Source: Liolophura sinensis (taxonomy: Eukaryota; Mollusca; Polyplacophora; Chitonida; Chitonidae). Taken from it: DNA of 64,000 bases. Made by a program: the position numbers and the translations under genes. Below the pieces are notes generated by a model. That model did not search any database, had not been told where the DNA came from, and worked only from the letters and a program-made list of their open reading frames with translations. The stretch covers positions 1 through 64,000 of the forward strand of contig NW_027018082.1 of assembly GCF_032854445.1 (NCBI RefSeq), read 5' to 3'. Positions 37,257-49,289 of this stretch are shown in pieces (the stretch's first letter is position 1; the number at the start of each line of letters is the position of its first letter).

Positions 37257-38670
37257 GTAATGGACTAGCACACACGAGTGTATCACTCTTGTGAAATGTT
37301 TTACCGAAGCCTATTTTTCTCTCAAATTCAGGCCCATGTTGTTGGCATGGAAATAAGGCGGTCTAGCGACAGAGTAGTTTCTTGCTGCTTTTGAATCTCT
37401 CTACATATTCCACCACTTTTTTCAATTTTCATTTTCAGGAAGGTGCTCTCGGTGTTTTGAATGCTTGCTGGTTATTATGCTAATGCTAAATCACCATTTG
37501 ATTCGTATGAAATATGTGCATTTGTTTACACAATACTTACTGGTGCTTAAATATATGTAGCATTTTCATGCAAATAAACGTGGCTTAAATAGATTCTTGC
37601 TTATTAAATGTGTTTTACATATTCTTTGTTTTTTCTGTCACTCTCAGGAAGATGCTGTTGGTGTGTTTTTAATACTCATTGATGAACTAGTGTATTAATA
37701 TTTTAAAATGTTTAACCAAAGCCTAATTTCCATCAAATTGACGAACATGCTGTTGGTATTGAATCAAAGAAGTCTAGTTCTAAAATATTTTCTTGCTATT
37801 TTTCATTGCAATATCTGTTTTTTCACTTTTTCAACTTTTAAATTTCTAGAAGGTGCTCTTGGTGTTGATTGTAATGGACTAGCACGTACGAGTGTATCAC
37901 TCTTGTGAAATTTTTTATCTAAGGCTATTTTTCTCTCAAATTCAGGCCCATGTTGTTGGCATGGAAATAAGGCGGTCTAGCGACAGAGTAGTTTCTTGCT
38001 ATTTTTGAATCTCTCTACATATTCCACCACTTTTTTCAATTTTCATTTTCAGGAAGGTGCTCTCGGTATTTTGAATGCTTGCTGGTTATTATGCTAATGC
38101 TAAATCACCATTTGATTCGTATGAAATATGTGCATTTGTTTATACATTACTTACTGGTGCTTAAATATATGTAGCATTTTCATGCATATAAATCTGGTTG
38201 AATAGTTTCTTGCTTCTTAAAAGTGCTTTATATATTCTTGTTTCATCTGTCACTCTCAGGAAGATGCTGTTGGTGTGTTTTTAATACTCAATGATGAACT
38301 AGTGTATTAATATTTTGAAATGTTTAACCAAAGCCTAATTTCCATCAAATTGACGAACATGTTGTTGGTATTGAATCAAAGCAGTCTAGTTTCAAAAAGT
38401 TTCTTGCTATTTTTAATTGCAATACATGTTCCCTCATTTTTTCAACTTTTCACTTTCTGGAAAGTGCTCTTGGTGTTTTGAATACTTATGGATTAGCACA
38501 CCATGGGAATGCCACATCATCATTTGATTCTCATAATATATATGCTTTTGACAACAAACCTACAGGTGCTTAAATACATGACACATTTCCATGCATTTAA
38601 ATATTGTTTAAATAGTTTCTTGCTGCTTTAAAATTGTTGCACATATCCCTTGTCCACTTTTCACTCTCAG
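37257..38670 (+). repeat. Nested ~205-bp satellite, 7 monomers (U8)
   Basis: C-A-B-C-A-B-A', first A at 37,439, end at 38,670. The last A' has CATTTAAATATTGTTTAAAT, closer to the U1, U2 and U9 version than to the AAAGGTTAATTAAAT form of U3-U7. Confidence 0.85.
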
Positions 38671-40499
38671 GAAGATGCTGTTGGTTTGATTTGAATACTT
38701 ATGCACTACCACCGCAAAGGTATTTTGTTGAGATTTTATTAAGGCTCTAGCGAATAACCTCCCTTAAATGCACTCTCCAACTGTTTGAGGAGTAAAATGT
38801 GGTTAGGTGGGGCGCGTGAATATGGCTAAAGTCAAATTTTAAAATTGAAGCGGGGTATGCTAGTTGCAGATCCACCTTCAAAGTAAACTTCAATTTTGTG
38901 AAGTAATCTAAACAGCCGCTGGCATAATTCTCTGAGGAAATCTAAATATCTCTTAAAGAAGTACATGTGTGTGTAGGCTTACAACAGGCACTTATGTAAG
39001 CTGAAAAAGAACTCTTTAAGAGCTCTGAACATTGCTGCAACTTTCATAGTTTGATGGCATCTTTTTTGACATTCTTTTCCTTAGAAAACTGCTGTCACTG
39101 CCATGACATAACCTGCAACAGGTAAAATCCCACTTGTTTCACCCCTCAAAAGTATTTTCACTGTACGGGGTATATGTTGTAGTGTGACGAAGCAGGAAAG
39201 CGGCATTGTTCTTTGGAATGACAACTGTGTTGCAATGAACCTTTGTTGACAAAGAAAGAAAGCTTTTAGAGGTAACATTATCACCCAAATTTCAGCCGAA
39301 GACTTATGAATGAGCTAAAGTAGCTCAAACATTCTTTGATGTGAAATGTTAATTTTCGTGTATCCTTCACAAATCGTTCAAATATGTGCTTTTTGCACCA
39401 ATGGAAACAAATTGTGATACCTGGGTAGCATAAGCTGTGTACTGCTATCCATGTTCCGTCGACGTGCAGTGCCTTTGTTGATCAACATCTTCAATCAGCC
39501 ACTCTAAGGCTTACACATTTATATGCACTGGTTCAGTGTGGTCCATATACCAAGACACGTAAAAAGGTTAACTGAAATGATGTCACACCATGAAAGAACA
39601 TTTGGGAAGAGGAATTTGATTTCCTCCAAGGTCATACACATTATGGAGCCTGAAACTCAATGCCAAGGTTACAAAACCCAACAAAGTGTGCTGTGTGGAT
39701 GTAAATGTAATATAAATGCTGTGTGGACAGAATCTGCTAAAGATTCTGAAATCTTGGCCAGTCATTTATTACGTTGCTAGGATGTGTATTGTACATATAA
39801 CAACTACAGCATGTGAGTAATGGCAGATCATCAACACTATTTCTACTTGTTCTTATAAGTGGTTAGAGAGTAGAAACTTACACTATTCCTAGTATCATGG
39901 CTAAAACTGTACTAGGTGATGACAGCGGTGGTGTTCATTGCAGTTTATTAGGCATCATTGCTCTCAAACAGCTCAAAATGCTTCTTTGTCGTCACATTAT
40001 AAAAGAACAATCCCATGGAGACAAGCCAGAGACTCGTGCAATCTAGTTCATAACCCTGTCCCTCTGATTTCCATTCCATTTCTATCAGTTTTATTACAGT
40101 CTTTTTCTACCAAGGCTAAAACATGTCTACATTTAAAACTGTCAAATAATTCGATTAATGGTGGTTACATAAAAAACTATAACCTTGCGCACCATATGAA
40201 TTTAGCTGTTTACCCAGGCAAGAGAGTGAAACTGATTGGGTCTCTTGATGATCTTTAACTATATTATATTTGGAATGTCTTGTGACATTTTGTTATCCAT
40301 GAGCCAAAGAATTTGCCAGTTAAGCAAGATAATATGGCAACCTCTGACTTGATCCATTGTATATCAATGGACTTTGTCATTCAATATTACCTTAATCTTG
40401 TAAGTATTCTTAAACACAACTGGATACCATTACTTACAGTTTAACTTTTGTTTTACCATATACAGTAAATCTAAAATAACCACTTGAATTTGTGGAAAG

Positions 40500-40627
40500 G
40501 TTTTGACAGCAACCTGTGCATGGTCGTGAGTTTTCCAAGAGCTCTGCCCGGTTTTCTCCCGGTCGTACTCCGCCGTACTTAATATTCTTGAGTATGGCGT
40601 AAAACACTAATGAAAGAAATAGATGAA
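40500..40627 (+). mobile_element. SINE 3' tail remnant in U9
   Basis: The last SINE tail of the array. Reads CTTGAGTATGGCGTAAAAC as in U3, with a GAAAGAAATAGATGAAC tail. Confidence 0.6.
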
Positions 40628-40876
40628 CTGTTCCTATAACTGAACCTTCGTGTATAATTTATTTCAATGAAACTAAGATCTCGTTAAACAAAATCTAACA
40701 GGGCTATAATCTTAGGCTATATAATCAATCTGTAATACACAAGTACTTCAAACAATACTTCAATGGAAAGATTGCATACATGTGCAATAAAAACATACAA
40801 TACAGACTGAAAAAACAGAGCACTTACAACAGGGTGGTAGTTGGCTGAAGTTTCTTCATATATTAATGTTAATGGG

Positions 40877-42717
40877 CCGGATGTAAGGGACTTTTTGCAC
40901 CTTCTGACAGGAGAGTTAGACAATGGGAGATAACACAAACTGAAATCTACTCACCTTCAGATAATCTATGTGTTAAAACTCTTGTCAGTAAGGACGTTCC
41001 AGGTCAGTGATCCCAAAAGCCAATTTGCACAACGATCTGTAACACAAATCATCAAGGCATTAAAATATACAAAGTAAGAAATTAGGACGGGAATATGCAT
41101 AGATAAGGGGTAAACAATTTTCCATGGTGTTCGAAAGACGCGAGGTATGTTCTAGGCGAATGAGTGAAATTATTATTTAAATTGTTGTAGATAATAAAAT
41201 ATGTTTACATGTGTTTATACATGCACCGTGGCGATCTAATTCAAGTCATGAACCAGGGCGCCAGAGATTCTGGACGTTCTGTCCATATTTACTGACAAGA
41301 GAATGATACTCATTGTAAATCTGATGAAAATTAGGGTGAAGGAGTGAAAGACACACTTAGTGGTTTGCTTGTCACTTTGAGTATGGCTCTTCTAAGTGAT
41401 ATTTTTCATGCTGTAGAAAAAACTAAAAAAATACTGTAGCTAACAAAAATACAGTGTGCGTTATGTACTTAACCATGGAAGCTTTGGCATTGTAGTCAAA
41501 ATTCGCCATCTTTTATAACATAATCCGCTGATAATCGATTTATACACTCAAAGATCTGGGGATTTTCCGAGTGATGTTAAATTATGTGCTGAGAAACAAA
41601 GTCATATTGACCAATGCTCTGCCTTAATGTTTCTACTGTAATGTTTTATAGGTAGCTTTGCCACCATAGTGATTTATTAACTTTACAAAGTGACAAATGC
41701 TTCAAATTTCCTATACCTGAAAGCTGGCGCTACAACACATGAAATGTTGCAGGTTACATGAAGCCAGCATGTGCATAACACAGCGTTTTCATTACATGGT
41801 TTAATGAGCATCTTTGATTACAGGTTTGCCAGATAACTTTGTCATGTCAAAAGTTGGTGGTATAAAACTTGGCGCAAAGGCAGTCCTGCAGTTACGTTGT
41901 GTGTAACATATTAAATGTGATGACAACACAGCATATTGAGGAATTCTAGACCAGTGACGTCTGCTATGTTGCAATTAACATCACTGATTTTCTTACCTAA
42001 TTCTGCTCAAGCCATGGTACCTAGGGGCCTGTGAATTGCTACTTTTTACGCATTTACATGAACAGTTAGACTTAAGCCATGACTGAGGAAAATTGACAAG
42101 AGTGCGTGGTTTAATTGATTGATTAATTTTACAAGAGCTTCTATATTTTGTGTGTGTCATTTGTGAGTGTCTGAAATTTATTTTGCCTGCAATAATTTCA
42201 AACATTTGCTGTTTCAGAGTGTGTCATGTCCCTAGCGTGTCTTCGCCATTTACTATGGCTACACAGCGATCGTTCGCTAAATTTGCGCGCCTCTGGTGGT
42301 GTGGCAACGCTGACAATTCTCAGATGGAACATTTCTTGAATGAGCTGTGACCACGGTACATTTGCACTCTGATGGCCCTGGTACTTGTCATGACAAGGAT
42401 AAGTCTCCAATGAAACAGATCTCGAATGAGACTTGACTACATGTACTCTGCATTTGGTGTTCAGTGTGATTAATCTGTTACTTGCGAATATGAACGTCAG
42501 AACAGATATGCGTAAACCAGTTGTCAGCCAAGACAGACGTTCCAGGTCAAGAATCGCAAGGCTGACGCGCCAAGCAACGTTCATGACTAGAACAAATTTC
42601 CTGTGAGTCTCTTCTTGAATATGACGTGACTACGCTGTATTTTAACGGTGTTATCATTGGTTCGTGTGGTAACAACAAATCTCTTATGGCACTCTTCTCA
42701 TTTACCGTGACATAATA
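40877..42717. repeat. Type I module, copy in U9
   Basis: About 1.84 kb. The CCGGATGTAAGG junction matches U3. The minus-strand frame 42,198-42,584 (128 codons) is the longest version of the frame seen at 12,982 and 63,764, but its ends shift from copy to copy. Confidence 0.8.
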
Positions 42718-43216
42718 AGTTTGTGTTGGAAAGTGTTTACGAATGTGTTGCTTCTATGCAAGATCTCTTCTGTGTCTTTCTGCAATGTTCTGCTTGCATC
42801 CGTTCTCCATTTGTGATTATCTGAAGGGTGCCCCTTTACTCAGACACACTTCCATAACGGCGATGGTTAAGAAAGGTGTGAGTTGTTTCACCGTGTCACT
42901 GGTTTGGAATATATTATCACGAGCCATTTACCTACCATCAATATTCTGGGATGTGCTGTGCGTGTTTCGGAGATTTCAACTGTTGCTGTTTTTGGAATAT
43001 ACCGTGGATCTCATTCGTCGTTATCTCTGAGAAATATGAAATGTTTGTGTCGAACCGTAACTCCTGTGAAAAGTGCTGTACATGTGATGTTGAATGTGAT
43101 TCGTTATCGATGTGGAATATGAAGTGTTGGTGCCGAATCTCAATGATACCTCTTCCAAATTCTACTCTTACCGATGTATCAATGTGATTCCACTAATTGG
43201 ATGATCAGTGATGAAT

Positions 43217-44629
43217 GTAATGGACTAGCACACACGAGTGTATCACTCTTGTGAAATGTTTTACCGAAGCCTATTTTTGTCTCAAATTCAGGCTCATGTT
43301 GTTGGCATGGAAATAAGGCGGTCTAGCGACAGAGTAGTTTCTTGCTGCTTTTGAATCTCTCTACATATTCCACCACTTTTTTCAATTTTCATTTTCAGGA
43401 AGGTGCTCTCGGTGTTTTGAATGCTTGCTGGTTATTATGCTAATGCTAAATCACCATTTGATTCGTATGAAATATGTGCATTTGACTACACATTACTTAC
43501 TGGTGCTTAAATATATGTAGCATTTTCATGCAAATAAACGTGGCTTAAATAGATTCTTGCTTATTAAAAGTGTTTTACATATTCTTTGTTTTTTCTGTCA
43601 CTCTCAGGAAGATGTTGTTGGTGTGTTTTTAATACTCATTGATGAACTAGTGTGTTAATATTTTGAAATGTTTAACCAAAGCCTAATTTCCATCAAATTG
43701 ACGAACATGCTGTTGGTATTGAATCAAAGAAGTCTAGTTCTAAAATATTTTGTTGCTATTTTTAATTGCAATACATGTTCCCTCACTTTTTCAACTTTTA
43801 ACTTTCTGGAAGGTGCTCTTGGTGTTGATTGTAATGGATTAGCACACACGAGTGTATCACTCGTGAAATTTTTTATCTAAGGCTATTTTTCTCTCAAATT
43901 CAGGCCCATGCTGTTGGCATGGAAATAAGGCGGTCTAGCGACAGAGTAGTTTCTTGCTTTTTTTGAATCTCTCTACATATTCCACCACTTTTTTCAATTT
44001 TCATTTTCAGGAAGGTGCTCTCGGTATTTTGAATGCTTGCTGGTTATTATGCTAATGCTAAATCACCATCTGATTCGTATGAAATGTGTGCATTTGTTTA
44101 CACATTACTTACTGGCGCTTAAATATATGTAGCATTTTCATGCATATAAACGTGACTTAAATAGTTTTTTGCTTCTTAAAAGTGTTTTATATATTCTTGG
44201 TTGATCTGTCACTCTCAGGAAGATGCTGTTGGTGTGTTTTTAATACTCAATGATGCACTAGTGTATTAATATTTTGAAATGTTTAACCAAAGCCTAATTT
44301 CCATCAAATTGACGAACATGTTGTTGGTATTGAATCAAAGCAGTCTAGTTTCAAAAAGTTTCTTGCTATTTTTAATTGCAATACATGTTCCCTCATTTTT
44401 TCAACTTTTCACTTTCTGGAAAGTGCTCTTGGTGTTTTGAATACTTATGGATTAGCACACCATGGGAATGCCAAATCATCATTTGATTCTCATAATATAT
44501 ATGCTTTTGACAACAAACCTACTGGTGCTTAAATACATGACACATTTCCATGCATTTAAATGTTGTTTAAATAGTTTCTTGCTGCTTTAGAATTGTTGCA
44601 CATATCCCTTGTCCACTTTTCACTCTCAG
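43217..44629 (+). repeat. Nested ~205-bp satellite, 7 monomers (U9)
   Basis: C-A-B-C-A-B-A', first A at 43,399, end at 44,629. The second C has GTATCACTCGTGAAAT, lacking three bases of the usual GTATCACTCTTGTGAAAT. Confidence 0.85.
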
Positions 44630-44943
44630 GAAGATGCTGTTGGTTTGATTTGAATACTTATTCACTACCACCGCAAAGGTGTTTTGTTGTGATTATATTA
44701 AGGCTCTAGCGAATAACCTCCCGTAAATGCACTCTCCAGCCGTTTGAGGAATAAAATGTGGTTAGATGGGACGTCTGAAATTGGCTAAAGTCAAATTTAG
44801 AAATTGAAGCGGGGTATGCTAGTTGAAGATCCACCTTCAAAGCAAACTTCAATTTTGTGAAGTAATCTAAACAGCCGCTGGTATAATTCTCTGAGGAAAT
44901 CTAAATATCTCTTAAAGAAGTACAAGTGTGTATAGGCTTACAC

Positions 44944-46690
44944 CGATCTCACTTTGCATGATATGTGTTGTAGTGATAAAAGGGAGGTAATTCAGTCCAG
45001 ACGTGTTGCTTGGGGTCTCTAATGACAAGAAAGTTTTTACAGTTTATATTCTCACGTTTATTCCTTACATTTCATGCAAAAAAGCGTCCTTAAAATGAGA
45101 AAGGTTAAACTGCTTGTAGCTTTAGTCTTTTTTGATGTCAAATATTATTTTCATTTCTCACAAACATTCACTCTTTATAAATTGTTGTTAAAATGCATGG
45201 ATGTGTTTTTCCCACCACAACAAAGTCTGATACCCGGGCAACATACAAGTAAGATGTTCACTGTATCTTCAGCCAGCCACTCATAAAATCATATATTCTG
45301 CTTCGGTGTAATCCATATGAGGAAACACGTAAAAAGTTAACTGAAATGGTGTGTCACCATGATAGATCATACGAGAAGAGTCACGGCACCCAACACTACT
45401 GGGGTGTTAATGTTAGATAAGTGGTGTGTGCATAGATTTTTATAAAGATGCTGAAAACTTCGCCAGTCGTGTATTAGGCTGCTATCTTGTCTTACACATG
45501 AAAAGACTGCAGCATCAGGGTAAAATCAGATCACCAACGAGAGAGGGCTAGTTGGTAAATGGTCACACGAAAGAAGCCGAAAGTCGGACCTCTTGTCAAT
45601 TTACCCCAATTGGGTTATTTTTCTCACTGTTAACGTAAATGCTTAGATAGTAGACGCAGTTACACTACGTTGGCATATCTGGCGATTATGGACCTGGAAC
45701 GTCCTTATGAGTTGACGGTTGATATACGAACGCCTGTTTAGACAGCATATATTGTGATATTTGGTTATTCATCCGCAGTGATTAATGTTAAGTGACCCGG
45801 ATTTTGCGTAAAGATGTGCTTTTCCTTGATACTCATGTAGCTTTGCATCGATGGATGGCACTATTTTCTGATTGAACACCAGTGCCTTTTAGTAGAGGAA
45901 CAATGATTGGCTGACTTATTCTGGCGACTATCAAATCTCAGAGTAGTACTCCAAGGAAGATAAGTCAGAATGGTTGACGAATGCACCTCAAACAATACAG
46001 AACAAGAGTTATATACAGGTGTCAAGTGTTCATGCACATCATAAATAACAAAGTTTTCCTCTATGATATCCAGAGAAATAGGCAGATATTCACAAGATAT
46101 TTTCTACACTAGACGCTTACCCGTTTCTATACCAAAGAATTAATGAGGTAAGCAAGATAATGTTGCAACCTCTGACTTGTTACATAGTATTTTATTGACC
46201 TTTTGTCATTCAGTACTAAATGCCCCATGATCCTGTACATGTACTTAAACGCTACTAGATACCATTACTAACAAGTTAACTTTTGTTTTACAAATACACA
46301 GTAAATATAAAACAACCTCTTGAAATTGTGTGACCAACGATTGCATATATTATTGACAAGGTTCACAAATACAGAAAATGTATTTTGTGTCCCCCAAGCA
46401 TAGATGTGAATGTAGCACCGGGAAAACCCTCATCAAAAAATGTATCGTGGATAAACATATTTTACGAAGAAAAACCATTTGCTACAAGGAAGGTTTTTCG
46501 CGTAACCACTTAACATGTGATTCCCAGACAACCATCATATTCGAACAAAATAAACCTCAGTATACAAGGAATGTACATAAAATATCACCGTGCCACATGT
46601 GTGCATAAAATCAAAATGTCAGACCTGGAATCCGTGTACAATGGCAGAACGTAGCAAATATTTGTAATACTGATTCGAGTGAGAAAAACG
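44944..46690 (+). repeat. Beta-subfamily right and left core, copy 1
   Basis: Diverged paralogue of the alpha right core plus the next left core. Alignable anchors include GTTGTAGTG, TTTGATGT(C/G)AAAT, CAGCCACTC, ACACGTAAAAAG(G)TTAACTGAAATG, GCAAGATAATGTTGCAACCTC and TTAACTTTTGTTTTAC. It has no SINE tail: after the CTTGAAATTGTG that matches the alpha left flank, it reads TGACCAACGATTGCATATAT instead. Relative to the copy at 57,797 it lacks 54 bp between two GAGTC motifs (junction 45,378-45,382), and it carries 141 extra bp at about 46,381-46,526. Confidence 0.75.
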
Positions 46691-47574
46691 GTCGACTATG
46701 TTAAATGAACTTGTCACAACTGCTATATCTCTGCAACTGCAAGGATTAAAATCTGTCAGGTATTTTTTGTTTTCAGGGTCCTCAGTTTCGTATGTCTTAG
46801 ATATATGTTACATGTATATGGACTTTGAGAGACAGCTCAAGCGAAAGACTATAGGTTGTGAGGGAGACGCCACATCTATCAGTTGCATGCACCAAGATAT
46901 TTCACGTGACAGAATAATAACTGAACACAATGGCAAAGTGGTTAATTTTAACTCTCCAGTGGTTTCTCTCCCACACATAGACATCATGGCGAGTGTTGTT
47001 TATCTAAGAACGATGTAGAACAGAAAGCAACAAGGAAAATTCTGAAAGTAAAATATTGTAGAAATAGCCTGGATAATTTCGAAAAACTCTGCATATACCG
47101 TGTGTTTTGAGGATTATCTTGATGAGCTGGCTATCGTCCTGTAAAAAATGAGGACAAAGGCAGAATCGAGTGTAGACTTGCACATTTTCCGGTCAAATGT
47201 CGGATTTAAGCAGTGGACTTTACAACATCGTATATATCCTACTGTTTCTATGATATTTCGCTTATATGCTGTTAGCAACTTACAGTAGGCCTACTTAGCT
47301 GAACTAGTTCCTTCAGGAAATAAATGACAATGAGACTTCCGGTAGAGCACGTGCTTGAAAATTGCAGATCTCTGATAGGAAGGGAGACTACTTTTACATG
47401 CAACGATCGTTGTGCCTATAGTTTGCCTATAATGCATTGCCCTCCGTAATGGAAAATTGATCTTTTGCACAGGCTTCTTTCTTGTGAAGGGATGTATCAG
47501 GATTTCTGTTTGCTTTAGTGTCTATGTGTCAAGAACACGTGTTTTTTGGACACTGGAATACGGATGGTAGAAAG
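46691..47574. other. Unique stretch with no recognisable gene
   Basis: About 0.88 kb seen once in the window. A 106-codon plus frame (46,698-47,018) exists, but I recognise no domain and it starts at the break in homology. No terminal repeats or RNA genes are visible. Confidence 0.5.
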
Positions 47575-49250
47575 AGGATGTAGCATTTTTCCTAATAAAG
47601 ACAAATTTCTTATTTCCCATTTCTCTATCTTTTCAGATTTTTTAGTCTTGTTAAATAGTTTATTTTCCACATATTATTAAAATCTGTATTTAAAAAAATT
47701 AATTTTAAACATGTTGAAATCTGTTGCCCAGTCTATTTTTATATTTTGACAGTGCTTCATTTGTAAAGCAGAACGGCATCCAATTCAAACAGCTTTGATT
47801 TTCTCAGTGTTTACTTTTAAACCTGAGTAAATGTTAAAAGGATTCAAACTTGCCAACGTTTCTATGAAAGACTTCTGATTTGCCAAAGATTACTTGGGTG
47901 TCGTCGGCATATTGATCTAGCCTCTGGTCAGTACTGTTAGTTGATATACCTTTAATATTGCTATTATCTCTGATCATACAACCAAGTATTTCGGCCTATA
48001 GTAAAGATATATATGGAGAGATAGGGCCCCCTTGTCTGCAGCCTCTGCAAATATGAAAGTATGAAGAGATGCTGCCATCTTGAAGAATTTCCGTGGATAT
48101 GTTATCTTGAAAGAGAAGTATCCATTTTGTTATATCTTGTCCAAAATGCATTGTTCTTAAAACCTCATCAATAAAATTTCAAGAAATGGAATTAAATGCT
48201 TTTTCACACAAAAAAATGATAAGATTAACCTCGGAATATCTTCGTCCTTTGTTTCAAACCTAATATCATAAATCAGACGTACATTTTCTTAAATGCATCG
48301 ACAAGGTATGAAACCTCTTTGGTCTTCATGCATTAAGGCGTTAAGACCTTTTAAAGTCTATTTGCTGTACAGGCACTCATTAATTTATAAATGAAGTTGA
48401 AGTAATAGGTCTTCGGTTGTTCAGCTTATCTCTGGGTTTGTTAGGTTTCGGGATACGTCTTATTAGGCCTTGTTTTTGAGAGACTGACCTTTAGTAAAAG
48501 CATTGGCCAATCGGAGAACAAAGTATCCTATCTCTTTCCAAAACATTTTATAAAATTTTACAGAAAATCCATCATTTCCAGGACTTTTGTCGTTTTTCAT
48601 ACTCTTCAAACAGTTAGTCATTTCTTCCATAGTTATAAATCCTTGTGTTTGCGCCATGATACCTGTCAGTCTTCTGAGTTGTTATTTGTTGAGGTCCTGT
48701 AGGTGCTCTTGTTTTTGTTCAGTCACCTCCGTTGTCTAGGGTCAGTTTTGATATGTTTAGATATGTCTATTAGTATAATTTTTCACCACTTACAATTTTA
48801 ATTTCATTCTAGTCCTAATGCCTTCTAATTCTCTGTGTCTTATTTCCTCAAACTTTGATTTTAAAGCTGTTCGATTAGTGTATCGTCTTCCTGTAAAAAG
48901 TTCGTCTGTATCTCGTTTTCAATTTTTTTTGATTTTTTGTTCAATTTGTTTTTCTCGTAGCGTTTCTTTTCTTTTCTTCAGTGATGAGTAATTCATAGTT
49001 TCTCCTCTTATTTTCACGAGTAAAACTTCCAAAAAAGCTGATCACTGAGGATCTATGGATATTTAGGAGATTTTTTTCTACAATATGGCAGAGGTATGTT
49101 TTCGTCGATAGTTTGCTTTATACAACATTTTACTGGGTTAATGTATTAAGGATCTTTCAGAACAGGACCCTGTTAGTTTCCAGTAACCCTTTCCTCTGTC
49201 TCAGTTAACAAAGTTACATCTTAATGTAACAGTCCAGTGGTTGCCACGAT
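47575..49250 (-). pseudogene. L1/Tx1-like non-LTR retrotransposon ORF2 fragment (endonuclease end to RT thumb)
   Basis: Decayed minus-strand reverse transcriptase gene. Reading 5' to 3' (falling coordinates) I find: GKGYWKL of the endonuclease-RT linker (49,174-49,197); an RT N-terminal stretch with KSPGNDGF (48,565-48,588) inside an open 64-codon piece; IPKPNKPRD (48,428-48,454); HEDQRGFI (48,307-48,330); CEKAFN (48,191-48,208); RGCRQGG (48,026-48,046); the catalytic YADD (47,900-47,911) in QYADDTQVIFG; SGLKVNTEK (47,800-47,826); and EKWEIRNLSLLGK (47,587-47,625) of the thumb. In-frame stops include 48,179-48,181, where tryptophan is usual, and 47,996-47,998, and the frame shifts several times, so the gene is dead. 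The order and motifs fit the L1/Tx1 group of LINEs. The endonuclease N-terminus, C-terminal zinc knuckle and poly-A tail are missing here. Its upstream edge lies within about 40 bp of the start of the 9-kb duplication. Confidence 0.85.
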
Positions 49251-49289
49251 AGCCTGGGATAATCTCGGCTTTTGTGGATATATATTAAA

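Larger units (their letters stand above)
35334..40124 (+). repeat. Array unit U8 (type II, 4,791 bp)
   Basis: The left half is nearly identical to U7, whereas the nested satellite has seven monomers and its C1 has TTTCTTGCTGCTTTTGAATC, a variant shared with U9. The unit thus reads as a junction between a U7-like left part and a U9-like right part. Confidence 0.9.
40125..44943 (+). repeat. Array unit U9, alpha part (type I)
   Basis: Left core, SINE tail, type I module and seven monomers are standard alpha sequence. At about 44,944, after GTGTATAGGCTTACACC, the right core changes from alpha to the diverged beta version. The type I module lacks about 50 bp after GATCTAATTCAA (41,243) that U1 and U3 have (the GATGAATATAAAGGC stretch). 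Confidence 0.85.

Noticed and set aside
46698-47018. 106-codon plus-strand frame as a gene
   Set aside because: No domain recognised, begins at the edge of repeat homology, and no second copy allows a conservation test.
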